A stretch of DNA of 64,000 bases, taken from Vandiemenella viatica. Taxonomy: Eukaryota; Arthropoda; Insecta; Orthoptera; Morabidae. Positions 1-10,394 of this stretch are shown piece by piece (within the stretch, counting starts at the first letter, position 1; each line of letters opens with the position of its first letter). Location: contig CM061920.1 in NCBI GenBank assembly GCA_031002005.1, positions 115,186,095 to 115,250,094 on the forward strand, read 5' to 3'. The position numbers were made by a program, and so were the translations under genes. The notes beneath the pieces were generated by a model. It was not told the DNA's origin and searched no databases. It saw only the letters and a program-made list of their open reading frames with translations.

Positions 1-603
1 ACAACAATCAACAAAAAAGAAATTTTAGAGATAGGACTCAAACACAACACATGCAACACTTCAATAGAAAAATTTGTTGAGAAAACTGAAGTTGAAGCCG
101 AATACATCCTATCTCAAGAACAAAAAACTGAAAGCAAATTAAATATAGGCTTAACAAGGGAACTGATTGCTAAGGAATTAAAACAGATCACCTCCAGAAG
201 TAGTAAAAGCTGTAATATAAACAGAGAGACAAAAACACTCAAAGCTTTAAAAGAAAAACTTAAGTGATCAAAACACAATAATTACAAAAGCTGACAAGAG
301 TAATGCAGTTGTCTTAATGGACAAAACATAATATATCAGCAAAACAGAGGATTCATACCAAAAAAATAACATCACACAACTAAAATCAGACCCAACCAGT
401 CAGTATCAGGCAGAACTAACAAAATCACTGAAAAATACAAATTTCACTCTCACAGAATAACAAAAACAACACATCACACAGACAAACCCTTCTGCTCCAA
501 CACTGAGAAGCCAACCAAAATTAGACAAGTCATAAATTCCATTAAGACCCATAATTAATTTTAGAAAAGCTCCAACATATCTCTTAGCCAAACACCCTTC
601 TTA

Positions 604-893
604 ACCAATATTTATTTATTTATTTATCAATCTTGTTTCGTGGATGCCTGCTGAGGAAGGACCTCTGGGATGTGAAACATTTCATGGTTAATACACATAC
701 ATACAATATGAGTCATAATCATAGTAAAAACAAGTATATGTTCCAAAAACAAATAAAGAGAATAACAATAGACATTAATTTTTACAACTGAATTTTGCAA
801 AAGTCATATTGAATACAATTAATTAATTTGTTCAAATTCTTGACTGGAGTAGAAGGAGTTACAATAAGATAATCTCTCAGGTTTTTTTTTTTA
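604..893 (-). mobile_element. 5'-truncated LINE 3' end
   Basis: The left edge carries a (TATT)n microsatellite, which on the minus strand is a 3' (AATA)n LINE tail. On the minus strand the right part reads a short C-terminal RT remnant, then a 3' UTR. The interval splits PLE RT homology and shares 'gtaggaggagtt'-like sequence with the stub at 4992-5205, suggesting the same LINE family. No clear target-site duplication was found. Confidence 0.45.
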
Positions 894-1653
894 ATAATAC
901 ACATTACAGGAAAACAGAAGTATAAAGAACACAACAGAACTCATCCAGAACATAAAAGACACACACATCATCATTAGTATCATTTTATTTTGAAGGCATG
1001 TATTGTAATATCCCAATAAAAGAAACAATTGAATTAAAAATTGATTTAAAAAATACAAAGCATTACCCAACAGCCACATAGATGAAATCTAAAGTATGCT
1101 TCAGTAACTACTCAAAATTATTTCAATAACAAACACTACCTGCAAAATAAAGGTCTTCCTATGGGATCTCCTATTCCAGGAACTTTAGCCAATATTTTCA
1201 TCAACCATATAGAAAATGAGATATGGAAAATAGACTTGCGCATTATAGTTCGCGAAGTGGAGCACTCAGTTTAGTTCGCAGCTCCCTCGCAAACTAGTTC
1301 GCTCTTTTAGTTCGTTAGTTCGCGTCTCTAATTCAGAGAAACAGATCGTTCGCTCGCCTTGCTACCGCTTCTGCATGCGCTATTTTGCTTGTTATGTCAG
1401 TTTTATTAGGACATAATCTTTTTTTGTCGTTTCTAAATGTAATTTAATATGAACTTCTTAACAAAAGTTATTGCTTAATAATAGCCCTTTCAAATGACAT
1501 TAGCATGATCAGTTGGCGCCGATAAACCTAAGTGCTCATTGTCCTTTGCACAAATTGGTAAATTGAATAACTGTACTGTTTTTACTATTTACTTTACATG
1601 CATTCGTAAAATATTAATTTTTTAAATGGATTTATTTATTAGTTCATGGAAGT

Positions 1654-1738
1654 AACATTACTTATAAAAGGCACTAATGACCCCACCCTCGACGTGCCCT
1701 TAAACCCCAACAACAACAACACAACATTACTTATAAAA
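1654..1738 (+). mobile_element. 53-bp 5'-truncated retroposon insertion with 16-bp target duplication
   Basis: The 16-mer AACATTACTTATAAAA occurs at 1654-1669 and 1723-1738. Between them lie only 53 bases (1670-1722): 'ggcactaatgacc', 'tcgacgtgcccttaaacccc', then an (AAC)n tail. The body matches the 3' tail of the retroposon at 3811-4308 (ctaataacc, gttgacacgccctaaa, (AAC)n). A long perfect duplication with only the 3' end copied is what target-primed reverse transcription leaves after severe 5' truncation. Confidence 0.85.
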
Positions 1739-3004
1739 TATTACAAATGCATTTATTTTGATGAATTAAAATACCCGTTTATAAGTAATCGGCTTTTTTT
1801 TTTAATTTAAATATAGTTTTGGAAATCGTGAACAAAATATTGGCTACAAGTTAAGTACTATATGACAGAAACAATATTACCTATATTATTAAGAAAAGTA
1901 ACAGTAATACTTCCAATGTGATACCTAACAATTAGACATTTAAAAATGACAGTGACCCTTGAATGAGAAAGTGGTAACAATAACGAAAGTGCGTAAATTT
2001 CCAGTAAATTGGAAGTCATTGAGCTATTATTTTATTAGTGTAGGGAAGGATAATCCAATGCACATTCACAATATTTTGGCGACGAATGAAACTGATGAAG
2101 ACACAAAAGTTAATATCTTTTTGAATTTCGCAAGTCATTTCTTTACATAACTTTCACAAATCTGTTAACCAACAGACTGAGAGAAGTATTATATGATGTC
2201 AGCTTTAAAATCAGCGCTAGTAAAATGTAAAAGATACTGTTTCTTTGGTTAAGAAAACAAGAAAAACCCTTTAGAAGCCAAATACTTCACAGAAAGTGAT
2301 AATATTAAAAATAATGCTCTAGTATTCGTTGATAAAAGTCTGGAGTGTGGCGGGCTCGGATGTGACCACATCTTTCCCCCTGCCATATGTCTCGCCTCCT
2401 ACATGAGTAAGACTGAAAAGTCGAAATATTGTGTAATTCTTTTGTTTTTGTGTTTTTACGTGTTTCGCCCTCCTGCCTTCATCTGTGGTAAGTGACGGGT
2501 AACTGTTTATTTTCCCTATCCTATCTTATTTTTAGTAAATAGTTAGATTTTAATGAAAGAAATTGGCTATAGAAAATCAAAAAATTAAATTTAAAACACA
2601 AGGTTTCATTTGATGGCTGTGAGACAATATTAGAGATTCTAAATTTATGAGAAAAAATGAGTATCAAAGTGAACGAACTTTACTCTGAAATAACAATATT
2701 ACACGGAATCTAGGTAAAAGTAAGAGTAGTATTTCATTAGTAATTAGTATTAGTATTGATCGACATTAATTTAACAACTGAAAGCGATAAAGCATATTAC
2801 AATTTTACTGTAGACAGAAAATTGTTAAAGATGCAAGAAGTGCAAAGAAATATAGCTTAAAAAATAAAATAGTAAAAAAAAAAACATATCCTTTGTCCTT
2901 TTCTACTCTTTCATAATATATTATATTTTTGAGTTGTACTATATTTTTATAGGTTATTCTAAAAAAAAAAAATCTACCATTAACCGAAAAAATGTTGGTA
3001 ATCC

Positions 3005-3175
3005 TAGCGCGAATGGTGATAGTTCGCGACCGGGAATGCTCAGTTTAGTTCGCGAACGGTACCGCTCGGTTTAGTTCACGAACGGTACTGCTCAGTTTAG
3101 TTCGCGAGCGGTAGTGCTGTGTTTAGTTTGCAACCGGTAGCGCTGTGTTTAGTTCACGAACTAGGTCGCTCCGCT
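3005..3175. repeat. subterminal tandem repeats with TTTAGTTCGCGAACGGTA core
   Basis: About five copies of a ~33-bp unit, each with a 'gctcagtttagttcgcgaac' type core followed by 'ggtaccg' or 'ggtagtg'. A matching but inverted set is at 1244-1330. Such subterminal repeats are typical transposase-binding arrays in hAT and foldback elements; that role is inferred. Confidence 0.6.
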
Positions 3176-3810
3176 CTGGAATTCCAGAAAGACAGCTCGC
3201 TTTGCTAGCACTACTTCACGCGCTCTCTTCTTTGTTATAATAGTTGTGGTTACTGATAGTTGTCTTTTAAGTGTTAATGGGATCAAAGTGTGTTTTGTTT
3301 TCACATTCCATGTTAAATTTTCGTTTTTGACTTCTGCAATAATTATTAATGTTTAACAGTTACATTTATTTTATTTTTATATCTGTCTCTTCAGTGAAAT
3401 GTGTCCACAGTGAACTGTGTTACCTTTTAGATAATAAACTAAAACAAAAGTTGGTCTTCAGGAATGGATTGAACGAACTAAGGAGCAAGAGATCTGGGAA
3501 CTAGTTCGCTGGTGGGAGCGCTCTTCCGAACTAGTTCGTTCGCGAACTACACATGACTAATAGAAAAACTTTTACCTTAGAAAGGATACAATGCTATATA
3601 TTGGTGGAGATTTGTTGATGATGTAAATTGTCTCATCAATGAAACAGATGAATGCATAACTGAACTGCACCAAGACATAAACAATATACACAAAAACATC
3701 ACCTTTACAAAAGGTCTTGGATCTCGCCACAAAAGATGCAAACGCACACTCATTTCAGATATACAGGAGACCTACAGCAACATATCAAATAATACACTCC
3801 ACATCAAACC

Positions 3811-4308
3811 GATGACGGAGACAACGTGGCTAAGGTTTTAAAGTTTTGAAGCTTGGCCGGTCTTGTCCCAATAAAAATTGGGCAGATCGGCCTAGGTTTT
3901 AGATTGGATTGGTGGCCTTTTACAACCACCAATCCATGTATTGTTTTTAGTTGTATCCTTGTTAATTTGCCTGGCCCTTTTAGAGCCAGCCTGTTAGTTA
4001 GTTCGTTGTTTTAAACTGGTTGGCCCTTTTACAGCCAACCAGTCAATAAAGGTATTTTTACACTTTGTGTCCTTTCTACAGCCATAGTTTTAGTTTCATG
4101 TTTTATTTTGCCGTCTGTATGGCCGATCTCCTTACAGTCGGCCATGCAGACGGTATGTCTGTCAGTATTTTAGTATTGTGCTGTCTCTGTCGCCGTCCTC
4201 TCTACAGTCGGCTGCAGAGACGGCAATTTTGCCATGTTGTTTCACCAAGTATTAGTTAGGACGCTAATAACCTCAATGTTGACACGCCCTAAAGCCAGAA
4301 CAACAACA
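3811..4308 (+). mobile_element. hairpin-array retroposon (SINE-like), 498 bp with 13-bp target duplication
   Basis: A perfect 13-mer TCCACATCAAACC flanks the element (3798-3810 and 4309-4321). It begins gatgacggagacaacgtggc and ends with an (AAC)n tail, the 3' end matching the 53-bp insertion at 1670-1722. There is no open frame of note and no clear Pol III box pair. The interior holds at least six stem-loops in one direction: 3855-3892, 3906-3935, 3971-3989, 4015-4043, 4111-4153 and 4180-4224. Their stems have different sequences, but four or more share a loop close to CCTTTTACAG. It may be a SINE or the 3' end of a LINE; the insertion mechanism is clear, the family is not recognised. Confidence 0.8.
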
Positions 4309-4321
4309 TCCACATCAAACC

Positions 4322-4960
4322 ACAAACAAACTGCAATACAGTTCATTCTAAACAGAACACCACTAACAAAAAACAACTATCAAACAGAACTCAACATAAT
4401 AAAGGATATAGCAACAGAAAATGGATATAAATCTCAGACAGTTGACACAATAAACAGAAAAATCATAAAGAAAATAGAGAAAGAATATACAATAACTAAC
4501 ACAACCAAACTTCAGCCACCCAGTACCCACCAGATAAGGACACCCACAACACAGGCAATTCAAAACAACTCACAAAGCACAAAAGACATCGAAAATAAAA
4601 GTAAATGGTACTCAATGACATATTCCAACAAATACACCCACAGAATCACGAACATTGTTTAAAAAACAAGGCATAAACATCACTCTACAAACAAACAACT
4701 GAGTTAAAAAACAATTAAATACTCAGACAGAGACAACTATCAAAACTGAGGCATATATCAACTGACATGCCACAATTGGGAGGCAATATACATAGGACAG
4801 ACAAGAGGGCTGTTTAAAACCAGGTACAAAGAACACATGAGGGCACCTAAGTACAATACAATACATTCATTTTCCATTGATCCCAGTATAAGAGACTGGC
4901 TCTGTGGGAGGTGGAAAGTTGTCAACTTACAGAAAAACAATTGCAAAACAAAATAATACA
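4322..4960 (+). pseudogene. Penelope linker and GIY-YIG endonuclease domain, broken
   Basis: The stretch 4322-4660 is open and lysine/asparagine rich, as in the PLE RT-EN linker. After stops near 4660-4750, the frame reads GIYQLTCHN then AIYIGQTRGLFKTRYKEH (about 4750-4840). This is the GIY...YIG signature with the conserved Arg and the downstream KxRYxEH block of PLE endonucleases, which nick target DNA to prime insertion. An open frame that starts at 4234 fuses the tail of the 3811-4308 retroposon to this linker and is not a gene. A stop lies immediately before GIY. Confidence 0.78.
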
Positions 4961-4991
4961 TACACCAGAAATTGTACAGTCATCTCATACA

Positions 4992-5205
4992 TCATACATT
5001 AATTATGTCAACTACATTTACACACACTACTGACAGTTTAGATATCTTAGAAGTAAAATCTTCGACAGAGTAGGAGGAGTTGTCAATTAAAAATTCTTTC
5101 AATTTTTTCCTGAATTTATTCTTATCATCTGCTAGACATTTAAGGTTTGTTGGGAGTTTATTGAAGATTAAATATATTAACCACTCCACATTCGTTGTGC
5201 ATCAA
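4992..5205 (-). mobile_element. LINE 3' stub with C-terminal RT remnant
   Basis: The minus strand reads FNKLPTNLKCLADDKNKF...LKEFLIDNSSYSVEDF (5189 down to about 5040). This resembles the C-terminal 'NKLP...LKxFLL...YSVEEF' tail of arthropod CR1/Jockey-type LINE RTs. It sits inside PLE sequence, between the endonuclease and the PLE 3' part. It is 5' truncated and shares sequence with the stub at 604-893. Confidence 0.5.
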
Positions 5206-5829
5206 ATAGAAAATTATCACTTACCAACAGACATTAACACAGACATGCAAATACTCACAATCACAGACACAATACCCTCACTCTACAAGAAAACTACCAA
5301 ATACAAAAAGCAATAAAAAAAAATGGCAAGCAGGTTCTGAATGACCGCATGAACTTAACAAACAAAACACTGTTCAAATGGGTAAACATATAATAACCCT
5401 ATAGTAAAGAAATAAACCTAACAGATATATGCACTCACACACTTCCATAAAATTGGAAACAAAATAACAAAACATCAATCTCCAATGCTATTTCAAAACT
5501 GGCACTGTCAGCGCACCACCACCTTTGACATTAAGAAAACAAGTGATTTGTAGTAAACGCGATGTTTACATCCTGTACGCAGCAGCTAAGACAAATGGCT
5601 GTCAAGGAAATATGCTTTGGAGAAAAAGCAGAGGTGTGTGGTTACGAACCTGAAAACTACTAATGTAAATAGTAAGTGTAAATAATCAGAAAATGTTTCC
5701 ATTTAGAATTATGTCAGAATTTTATAATACATTTGTAATCCCAATGTAAATTTTAAAATAGATTCGCTGCTGATGACTACGCGTATGGCAATAAAGCTAC
5801 AAAAACAGTTATATTGGTGTCATTTTATC

Positions 5830-6430
5830 ATTTAATGGAAGTAAGAAAGCCTACATTCATGAGGATGCCTCACTAAATAACATTCTCACAGTTCTGTTGT
5901 CATATTATGAATACATCAGTATGTGGTGAATGGGGATTATATTGATTTGTTTTTTAAATAAATACTGTACTCTTTCCACTCTTTGAATGTATTACAAGAG
6001 AAAGCATAATTTTACCCGACAAATTCGCTCCCAAATTAATTTCATAGTACTGCCATATTAGTAATTACTTTTCAGTCTACAAAAGATGGTTTATTTTGTA
6101 AATACAATATCTGTACAGTTAGTTGTACAGATTAAATATATAGCACCAAACCTGGTGATACTCCTTGTAGCTATAGGACTTACATCTTATCAATATATTA
6201 TTATTTTTTCCACAAATTGGTAGTAGATAGGCCTATATCATCAAAAGTTAGTTCACTGGAAAGCTGCAAAGACACATAGCAATTGAAGATGGTTTCAAAA
6301 AGCAGTGAGCAGAAATCACCAAAATGTAATGTGGATATCACATTAAGTTATGAGTTTTCCAAATAACTAGATAATCAGTTACATTATCAATGGTGATATT
6401 AATAATGTGTGAGTATAGGATACAACAATT
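5830..6430. other. AT-rich sequence, no feature recognised
   Basis: Sequence between the PLE 3' part and the ~180-bp repeat array. No open frame of interest, no inverted ends and no tandem structure seen. Confidence 0.4.
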
Positions 6431-7620
6431 CTCCTTCATATGGTCCAGGCTTCATTTCAACCTAATGTAATGCGTCTTTTCGAAAATTAACTCTTCTACA
6501 GTGAGGGCAAAAGCACATCCACCTTATTACAAATTACAGTATCACCCGCAACACAAGTTAAAAATAGACTGGATTTTGAATGCTGTGTCACGAAATGATT
6601 GCAGCCATTGTGGTAAAGGCTGCATTTTAACCTAGCCACAAAATCAGCTAATTAAAATGTCTACAATGTGTGCAACAGCACATTCACCGTATCATGAATT
6701 CAAGTATAATCAAAAATGCAGATTAAAAATTAAAAAAAAACAATATCGTTATGATGCATCATGGAATAATAGCTGCCCTTGTGGTCCAGGCTGTATTTCA
6801 ACCTAACCACAACCTCAGCTAATAGATCTGCTTGAAAACTATCATGTCTGCAGTATAAACAATAGCTTATTCACAGTATCGTTAATTGCAGTATAACTAA
6901 TGGCACACATTAAAAATAAATACTAATTATTTTTTTTATGCTGTGCCTTGGAAAGATGATATCTGTCATTTTGGTCCATGTTGCATTAATACCTAACCAC
7001 AACCTTGTGTAGTATATCTCTTCAAAAATTCACATGTCTACAATGTGTGCAAGAGCACATTTACTGTATTGTGAAATGCAGTAAAACCAGAACCACAGGT
7101 TAAAAATAAATACTAAAATCATGTTTTATTTATGCTGCACCATGTAAAGGTAGCTGTCATTGTGGTCTGGGCTGCATCTCAATCTAACCACTATCGCATC
7201 TAAAATCAACACTTCTAGAGGATGCACAAGAACACATTCACAGTATTGCAAATTGCAGTGTAACCAGCAACACAGATTAAAAATAAATATTAAAACCCTG
7301 AGGTTTTTTTATGCTGCACCATGGAATGATAACTGCCATCATGGTCCAGGCTGCATTTCAACCTAACCATAATCTCGGTTAATGCATCTCCTTGAAAATC
7401 AACATGTCTAGCTAGAGCATGCGCAAGAGCAAAATCACCGTATCACGAATGCAATGTAACCAGAAATGCAGATTTCAACTAAATATTGAAATCCTGGTTT
7501 CTTACAATTTGCATTGGTATGCTTGCTGTTGTGGTCTAGACTGCGTTTGAACTTAACCAGAACTTCCAATAACATTCCTACTTAAAAAAAACTTCCAGCG
7601 CAAGAAAAATGCACCACACC
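6430..7620. repeat. diverged ~180-bp tandem repeat, about 7 units
   Basis: The landmark 'gtggtccaggctgcattt' (variants) recurs near 6439, 6612, 6781, 6973, 7160, 7340 and 7526, giving spacings of 170-191 bases. It is followed each time by 'caacctaaccacaacctc' and, farther on, by 'gcaagagcacattcac' and 'taaaaataaatactaa'. Unit divergence is high, so the array is old. Short open frames here, such as 7160-7366, are chance. Confidence 0.75.
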
Positions 7621-7852
7621 ATGATCTGAGATGGAATCAAAATCATTCTGCTAATAATTTTAATATCTGAATAAATTTCTGGTGCCACTTAGTTGTGGCT
7701 TCCAATGTGATAAAATCTGATAATTACACAGTATTCAAAACTTGCGTCTAATGATTTCTGAAGGATATTCAAAAATGAAATCAAAGTTAACTTTTACTTG
7801 TAGAGTATTTTTTTGTGATATGCCTTCTCATATTTTGGTATGTTTGCTGAAG

Positions 7853-8391
7853 TGTAGGGTGTAAGGGGACCAAATAAATCCCCGTAATATTGTGTTAAAG
7901 CGAAGTGAATATACGCGTCTGGCAAGCTGTACAGCCGTACGCTGTAAGCTGAGACGGTATGCGCTGAGATAAGCACGGGCGCTGGCCGGCAGCTACACGC
8001 AAGCAGTGTGCCTCGGGAGTGTGGATGTGAGACATCGATGTAGGCGAGTGTGTCGTGATTTACTACCAACATTGTCGCTTTGTACCCCATTTCGGCAACA
8101 GGAGTCTAAATTCAAGCTAGCGGGGGTATTGCTAACATATTGCGTGGTGCAGAAATTACGTTCCTGTATTTATGCAACTGTCCGTGTGTAAATTAACGGC
8201 GAATAAATTGGAACTAATCTGTAATCTCTGTTTCCGTCAGTAATAAACCTTACTAAACCGTATCAGGCTATCAACACTCAAGCCAAAGAACTCTACGCAG
8301 CCTTCAATATAAAACAATTAACATCTTTTATTATATATTAGTTGTTTCGGCAGCTATTGTCCACGCAGTTGTCGATTCTGCGTCATCAACA
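7853..8391 (+). mobile_element. probable LTR of a Gypsy or BEL-type retrotransposon
   Basis: Starts TGTAGGGTGTAAGG and may end CATCAACA at 8391, giving TGT...ACA termini. Six bases downstream, 'tggtgtcagagaa' (8398-8410) resembles a common tRNA primer-binding start of Gypsy/BEL elements. The block is GC richer than its surroundings. No second LTR is in range, so the boundaries and the class are tentative. Confidence 0.4.
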
Positions 8392-8397
8392 ATCGAC

Positions 8398-8609
8398 TGG
8401 TGTCAGAGAAGGCCGTCGTCCTGACAAGAAGAAAAGAAGAACATCAAGAAGACGTTACTATCGGAGGTGTGATCACTAACCTGACCGATAGTCAACACGT
8501 CATCAATCAATATCCACTCAGCCATCCAAAACGGAACTCTGGCGTCATCTGCGGGACTCAAAACCTGCACCACACGCACGTAAACAGAGACCTACTACAA
8601 GGGCCATAA
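8398..8609 (+). pseudogene. start of the LTR-element internal region, truncated
   Basis: After the probable primer-binding site the frame 8400-8609 is open for 69 codons (MSEKAVVLTRRKEEHQED...). It matches no domain I know. Sequence after 8610 is ordinary AT-rich DNA, so the element has lost the rest of gag-pol. It may be 5' leader rather than coding. Confidence 0.3.
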
Positions 8610-8967
8610 ACTTAATACTACATAAAATTGTCAATATGTTCACCACTTAATCAGGAATTCATTACTTTTCATGAACAAAGTTAACATTTAACCTGTACCA
8701 CATATTCTCTACAAGATTTGTACTAATTTTAATGCCTGGATCCATAAAGTAACACTATGATTCACAGTTTTGTGGGCGTAAGGCTGTACCCCTCTCAAGT
8801 TATGCAGTCCGGTATATGATTTCCATGAATCTGTTGATATTTTCGTGCTGATTTATAATAAGCACTAATGAACCTACGATTACATATGAATGCTAATGAT
8901 TTCCAAGATCTATTTTTAATGTTAACTATCTGGCCCCTTCTTTCCAAGAGAACAATAGATCCCCAGC

Positions 8968-9206
8968 ACCGAGCGTGGTGGTGTAATGGCTAGCATTCTG
9001 GCCTCGCATTCGGGAGGACGGCGGTTCGAATCCCTGTCCGGGCATCCAGATTTGGGTTTTCCCAAATCACTCTAGGCAAATTCCGGGATGCTTCATTCAA
9101 AAGGCCATGGCTGAATTCCTTCCCATTCCTTGCCCCCCCCCCCCCCATCCTTTCCCGTCTCTAAAGACCTCGCTTTTAGAGAAACGTTAAGCAGGTCCCC
9201 AGCACC
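8968..9206 (+). mobile_element. tRNA-derived SINE, copy 1
   Basis: The head accgagcgtggtggtgtaat... carries an A-box-like block, and the B box GGTTCGAATCC lies at 9023-9033. The body 'catccagatttgggttttcc', 'ccgggatgctt', 'aaggccatggc' is shared with copies at 13201, 55237 and 56987. Flanks TCCCCAGCACC (8960-8970 and 9196-9206) form an 11-bp target duplication overlapping the first bases. A 'tctctaaagacctcg' tail precedes the end. Internal Pol III promoter expected; mobilised by a LINE in trans. Confidence 0.9.
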
Positions 9207-9933
9207 CATCTTTGTGGAATAGTTCTTCCCCTATTGTTGTTCCTCTTAGATATTACAGATTTTTGCATTATGCAACAACAACTGCCAAACAAATTTCTCG
9301 GCTTTTTTCAATATTTTCCAGGATGCTACAATAGTAAAAAGCTAGTTCATTTGTACTATAGTATCCTGAGAAGCATTACACAGATCTTTTAATACCAGGA
9401 TAAAATTTTGCAACACCACATCCACATTATCGCAAACACAATGGGAATTTTCAACAAAATCCCATCAAAGAACAGTTCTTGACATATACTTTGGCATGTG
9501 TTGCATTTTGAGCAGCGAAACACATTTCCCATGAATGTCTCATCTCGCTTCACTGCATGACATAATTTACACCTGTACTCCCTCCTTTTGCAGTATACTA
9601 TTGCAGGTCATAAGTCTTTATTCCAAAGAAATGGCAAAATAATTGCATTTTCCTACATATAATATTCAAACACGTATGGCTGGTCACTAGTCTCCATATT
9701 AGCTTCGTGCAGGTAACAAGTCATAAGCAAATTGCAATTTCATGCTTAATAATGGTGTAAAATTCTCCTGTCCCATGGAAACCATTGAGAATCCCCCAAG
9801 TAGGATCAACTACATTCCAATGTTCCTTTTTTTCATTATTCTCACTAATAATTTGAGTATTACTAATACAGCATGGGCTTATTTTATTTTCTTCTTAGCA
9901 ATGTTGTCTTGCCTGTGTAAATAATATTATCTA
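9207..9933. other. AT-rich sequence, no feature recognised
   Basis: Nothing convincing on either strand. The 60-codon frame at 9742-9924 has no recognisable domain and is probably chance. Confidence 0.4.
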
Positions 9934-10070
9934 CTAGATGACCCGGTGAACTTCGTATCACCTGCAACATATATAAATAATGTATTGAGATGGCAACACC
10001 TGACATTATCGATCAAAAACTCTTTATTGTCTTGACTGTAGAATAGTCTCTCTTTTGTGCACGCCGTGGT

Positions 10071-10394
10071 TTATGCAGTTGTTCTACTACAGACACTTAT
10101 GTCAACAAATAAGGTGCCTACAATTTTGACGAAGTATTTCCATTGTTCTGATGAAGAAACGTTTGAAGTTCTTGGACAATGTTTCACTGTTGGATTATGA
10201 GCACGCCTATCAACTTCGGCATCTTGATTGCCCATAAAATAAATTTGTAAGAATTGATGATCCCTGTGGTGGATCCAGGATTTTAGTTTCAAGGGGGGGG
10301 GGGGGGGCTTGACTCCAGCCTTGACTTCCGCCCTTATAAAAACAGTAGAGCCAAAAAGTATATATATATTACAATATTGACAAATGGTTGTCAT
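10071..10394 (-). pseudogene. fragment of Helitron replicase N-terminal (Helitron-like N) domain
   Basis: Minus-strand residues FLQIYFMGNQDAEVDRR, followed by PRTSNVSSSEQWKYFVKI, match the Helitron-like N domain region ('QIYFMGN.D.EV..R') that lies upstream of the HUH Rep domain in animal Helitron RepHel proteins. The 107-codon frame also crosses a G-rich tract (about 10297-10314) that looks inserted. HUH and helicase parts are absent from this copy. Confidence 0.6.

Larger units (their letters stand above)
1232..3558. mobile_element. foldback / hAT-like DNA element with TAGTTCGCGAA subterminal repeats
   Basis: This block interrupts the PLE RT between motifs that are adjacent in the family. 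The ends are inverted: 'tatagttcgcgaa' near 1244 at the left, and the complement of 'ttcgcgaactacacatga' at 3539-3556 at the right. Clusters of the core TAGTTCGCGAA/TTCGCGAACTA lie inside both ends. Flanks 'aaaataga' (left) and 'ctaataga' (right) could be a decayed 8-bp target duplication. The interior (about 1380-3000) is AT rich with no recognisable transposase, so the element is non-autonomous. The superfamily call is tentative. Confidence 0.5.
1..3797 (+). pseudogene. Penelope-type reverse transcriptase, broken
   Basis: Frame 1 is open from base 1 to a stop near 267 (ends LKALKEKLK), then shifted frames continue with residues like ITKADKSNAVVLMDK and RPIINFRKAPTYLLAKH, which match the PLE RT fingers region. 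After the LINE stub, NIPIKETIEL-like residues precede KGLPMGSPIPGTLANIF near 1140-1200, the RT motif that includes the conserved GxPxGSPxSPxLA block. After the foldback insertion, WWRFVDDVNCLI near 3600-3635 supplies the catalytic F/YxDD box (FVDD). RT would copy the element RNA in the nucleus. Stops, frameshifts and at least two insertions have killed it. Confidence 0.78.
1..5830 (+). mobile_element. Penelope-like retroelement, decayed and interrupted; left end outside the window
   Basis: Pieces of one Penelope-like element (PLE) lie in order on the plus strand: an RT N-terminal part (1-603), RT core pieces (about 893-1231 and 3560-3797), the linker and GIY-YIG endonuclease (4322-4955) and a 3' part (5210 to about 5830). 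PLEs encode a single RT plus GIY-YIG protein, and both halves are seen here in the expected order. Insertions separate the pieces: a LINE stub at 604-893, a foldback element at about 1232-3558, a hairpin retroposon at 3811-4308 and a LINE stub at 4992-5205. Many stops and frameshifts make it non-functional. The right edge is a guess from the end of recognisable sequence. Confidence 0.8.

Noticed and set aside
4234..4662. 142-codon open frame as a gene
   Set aside because: It begins in the hairpin retroposon and runs across its target duplication into Penelope linker sequence.
6430..7620. CRISPR-like array
   Set aside because: Units are ~180 bp and diverged along their whole length, with no constant short repeat separated by unique spacers, in a eukaryotic context.
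8000..8200. GC-rich overlapping frames (7794-8090 minus, 8006-8191 plus) as genes
   Set aside because: They lie in a probable LTR and show no domain; frames on both strands reflect base composition.
8968..9040. True tRNA gene
   Set aside because: A and B boxes and a tRNA-like head are present, but the acceptor stem is not closed and the sequence continues into the SINE body found at three other places.
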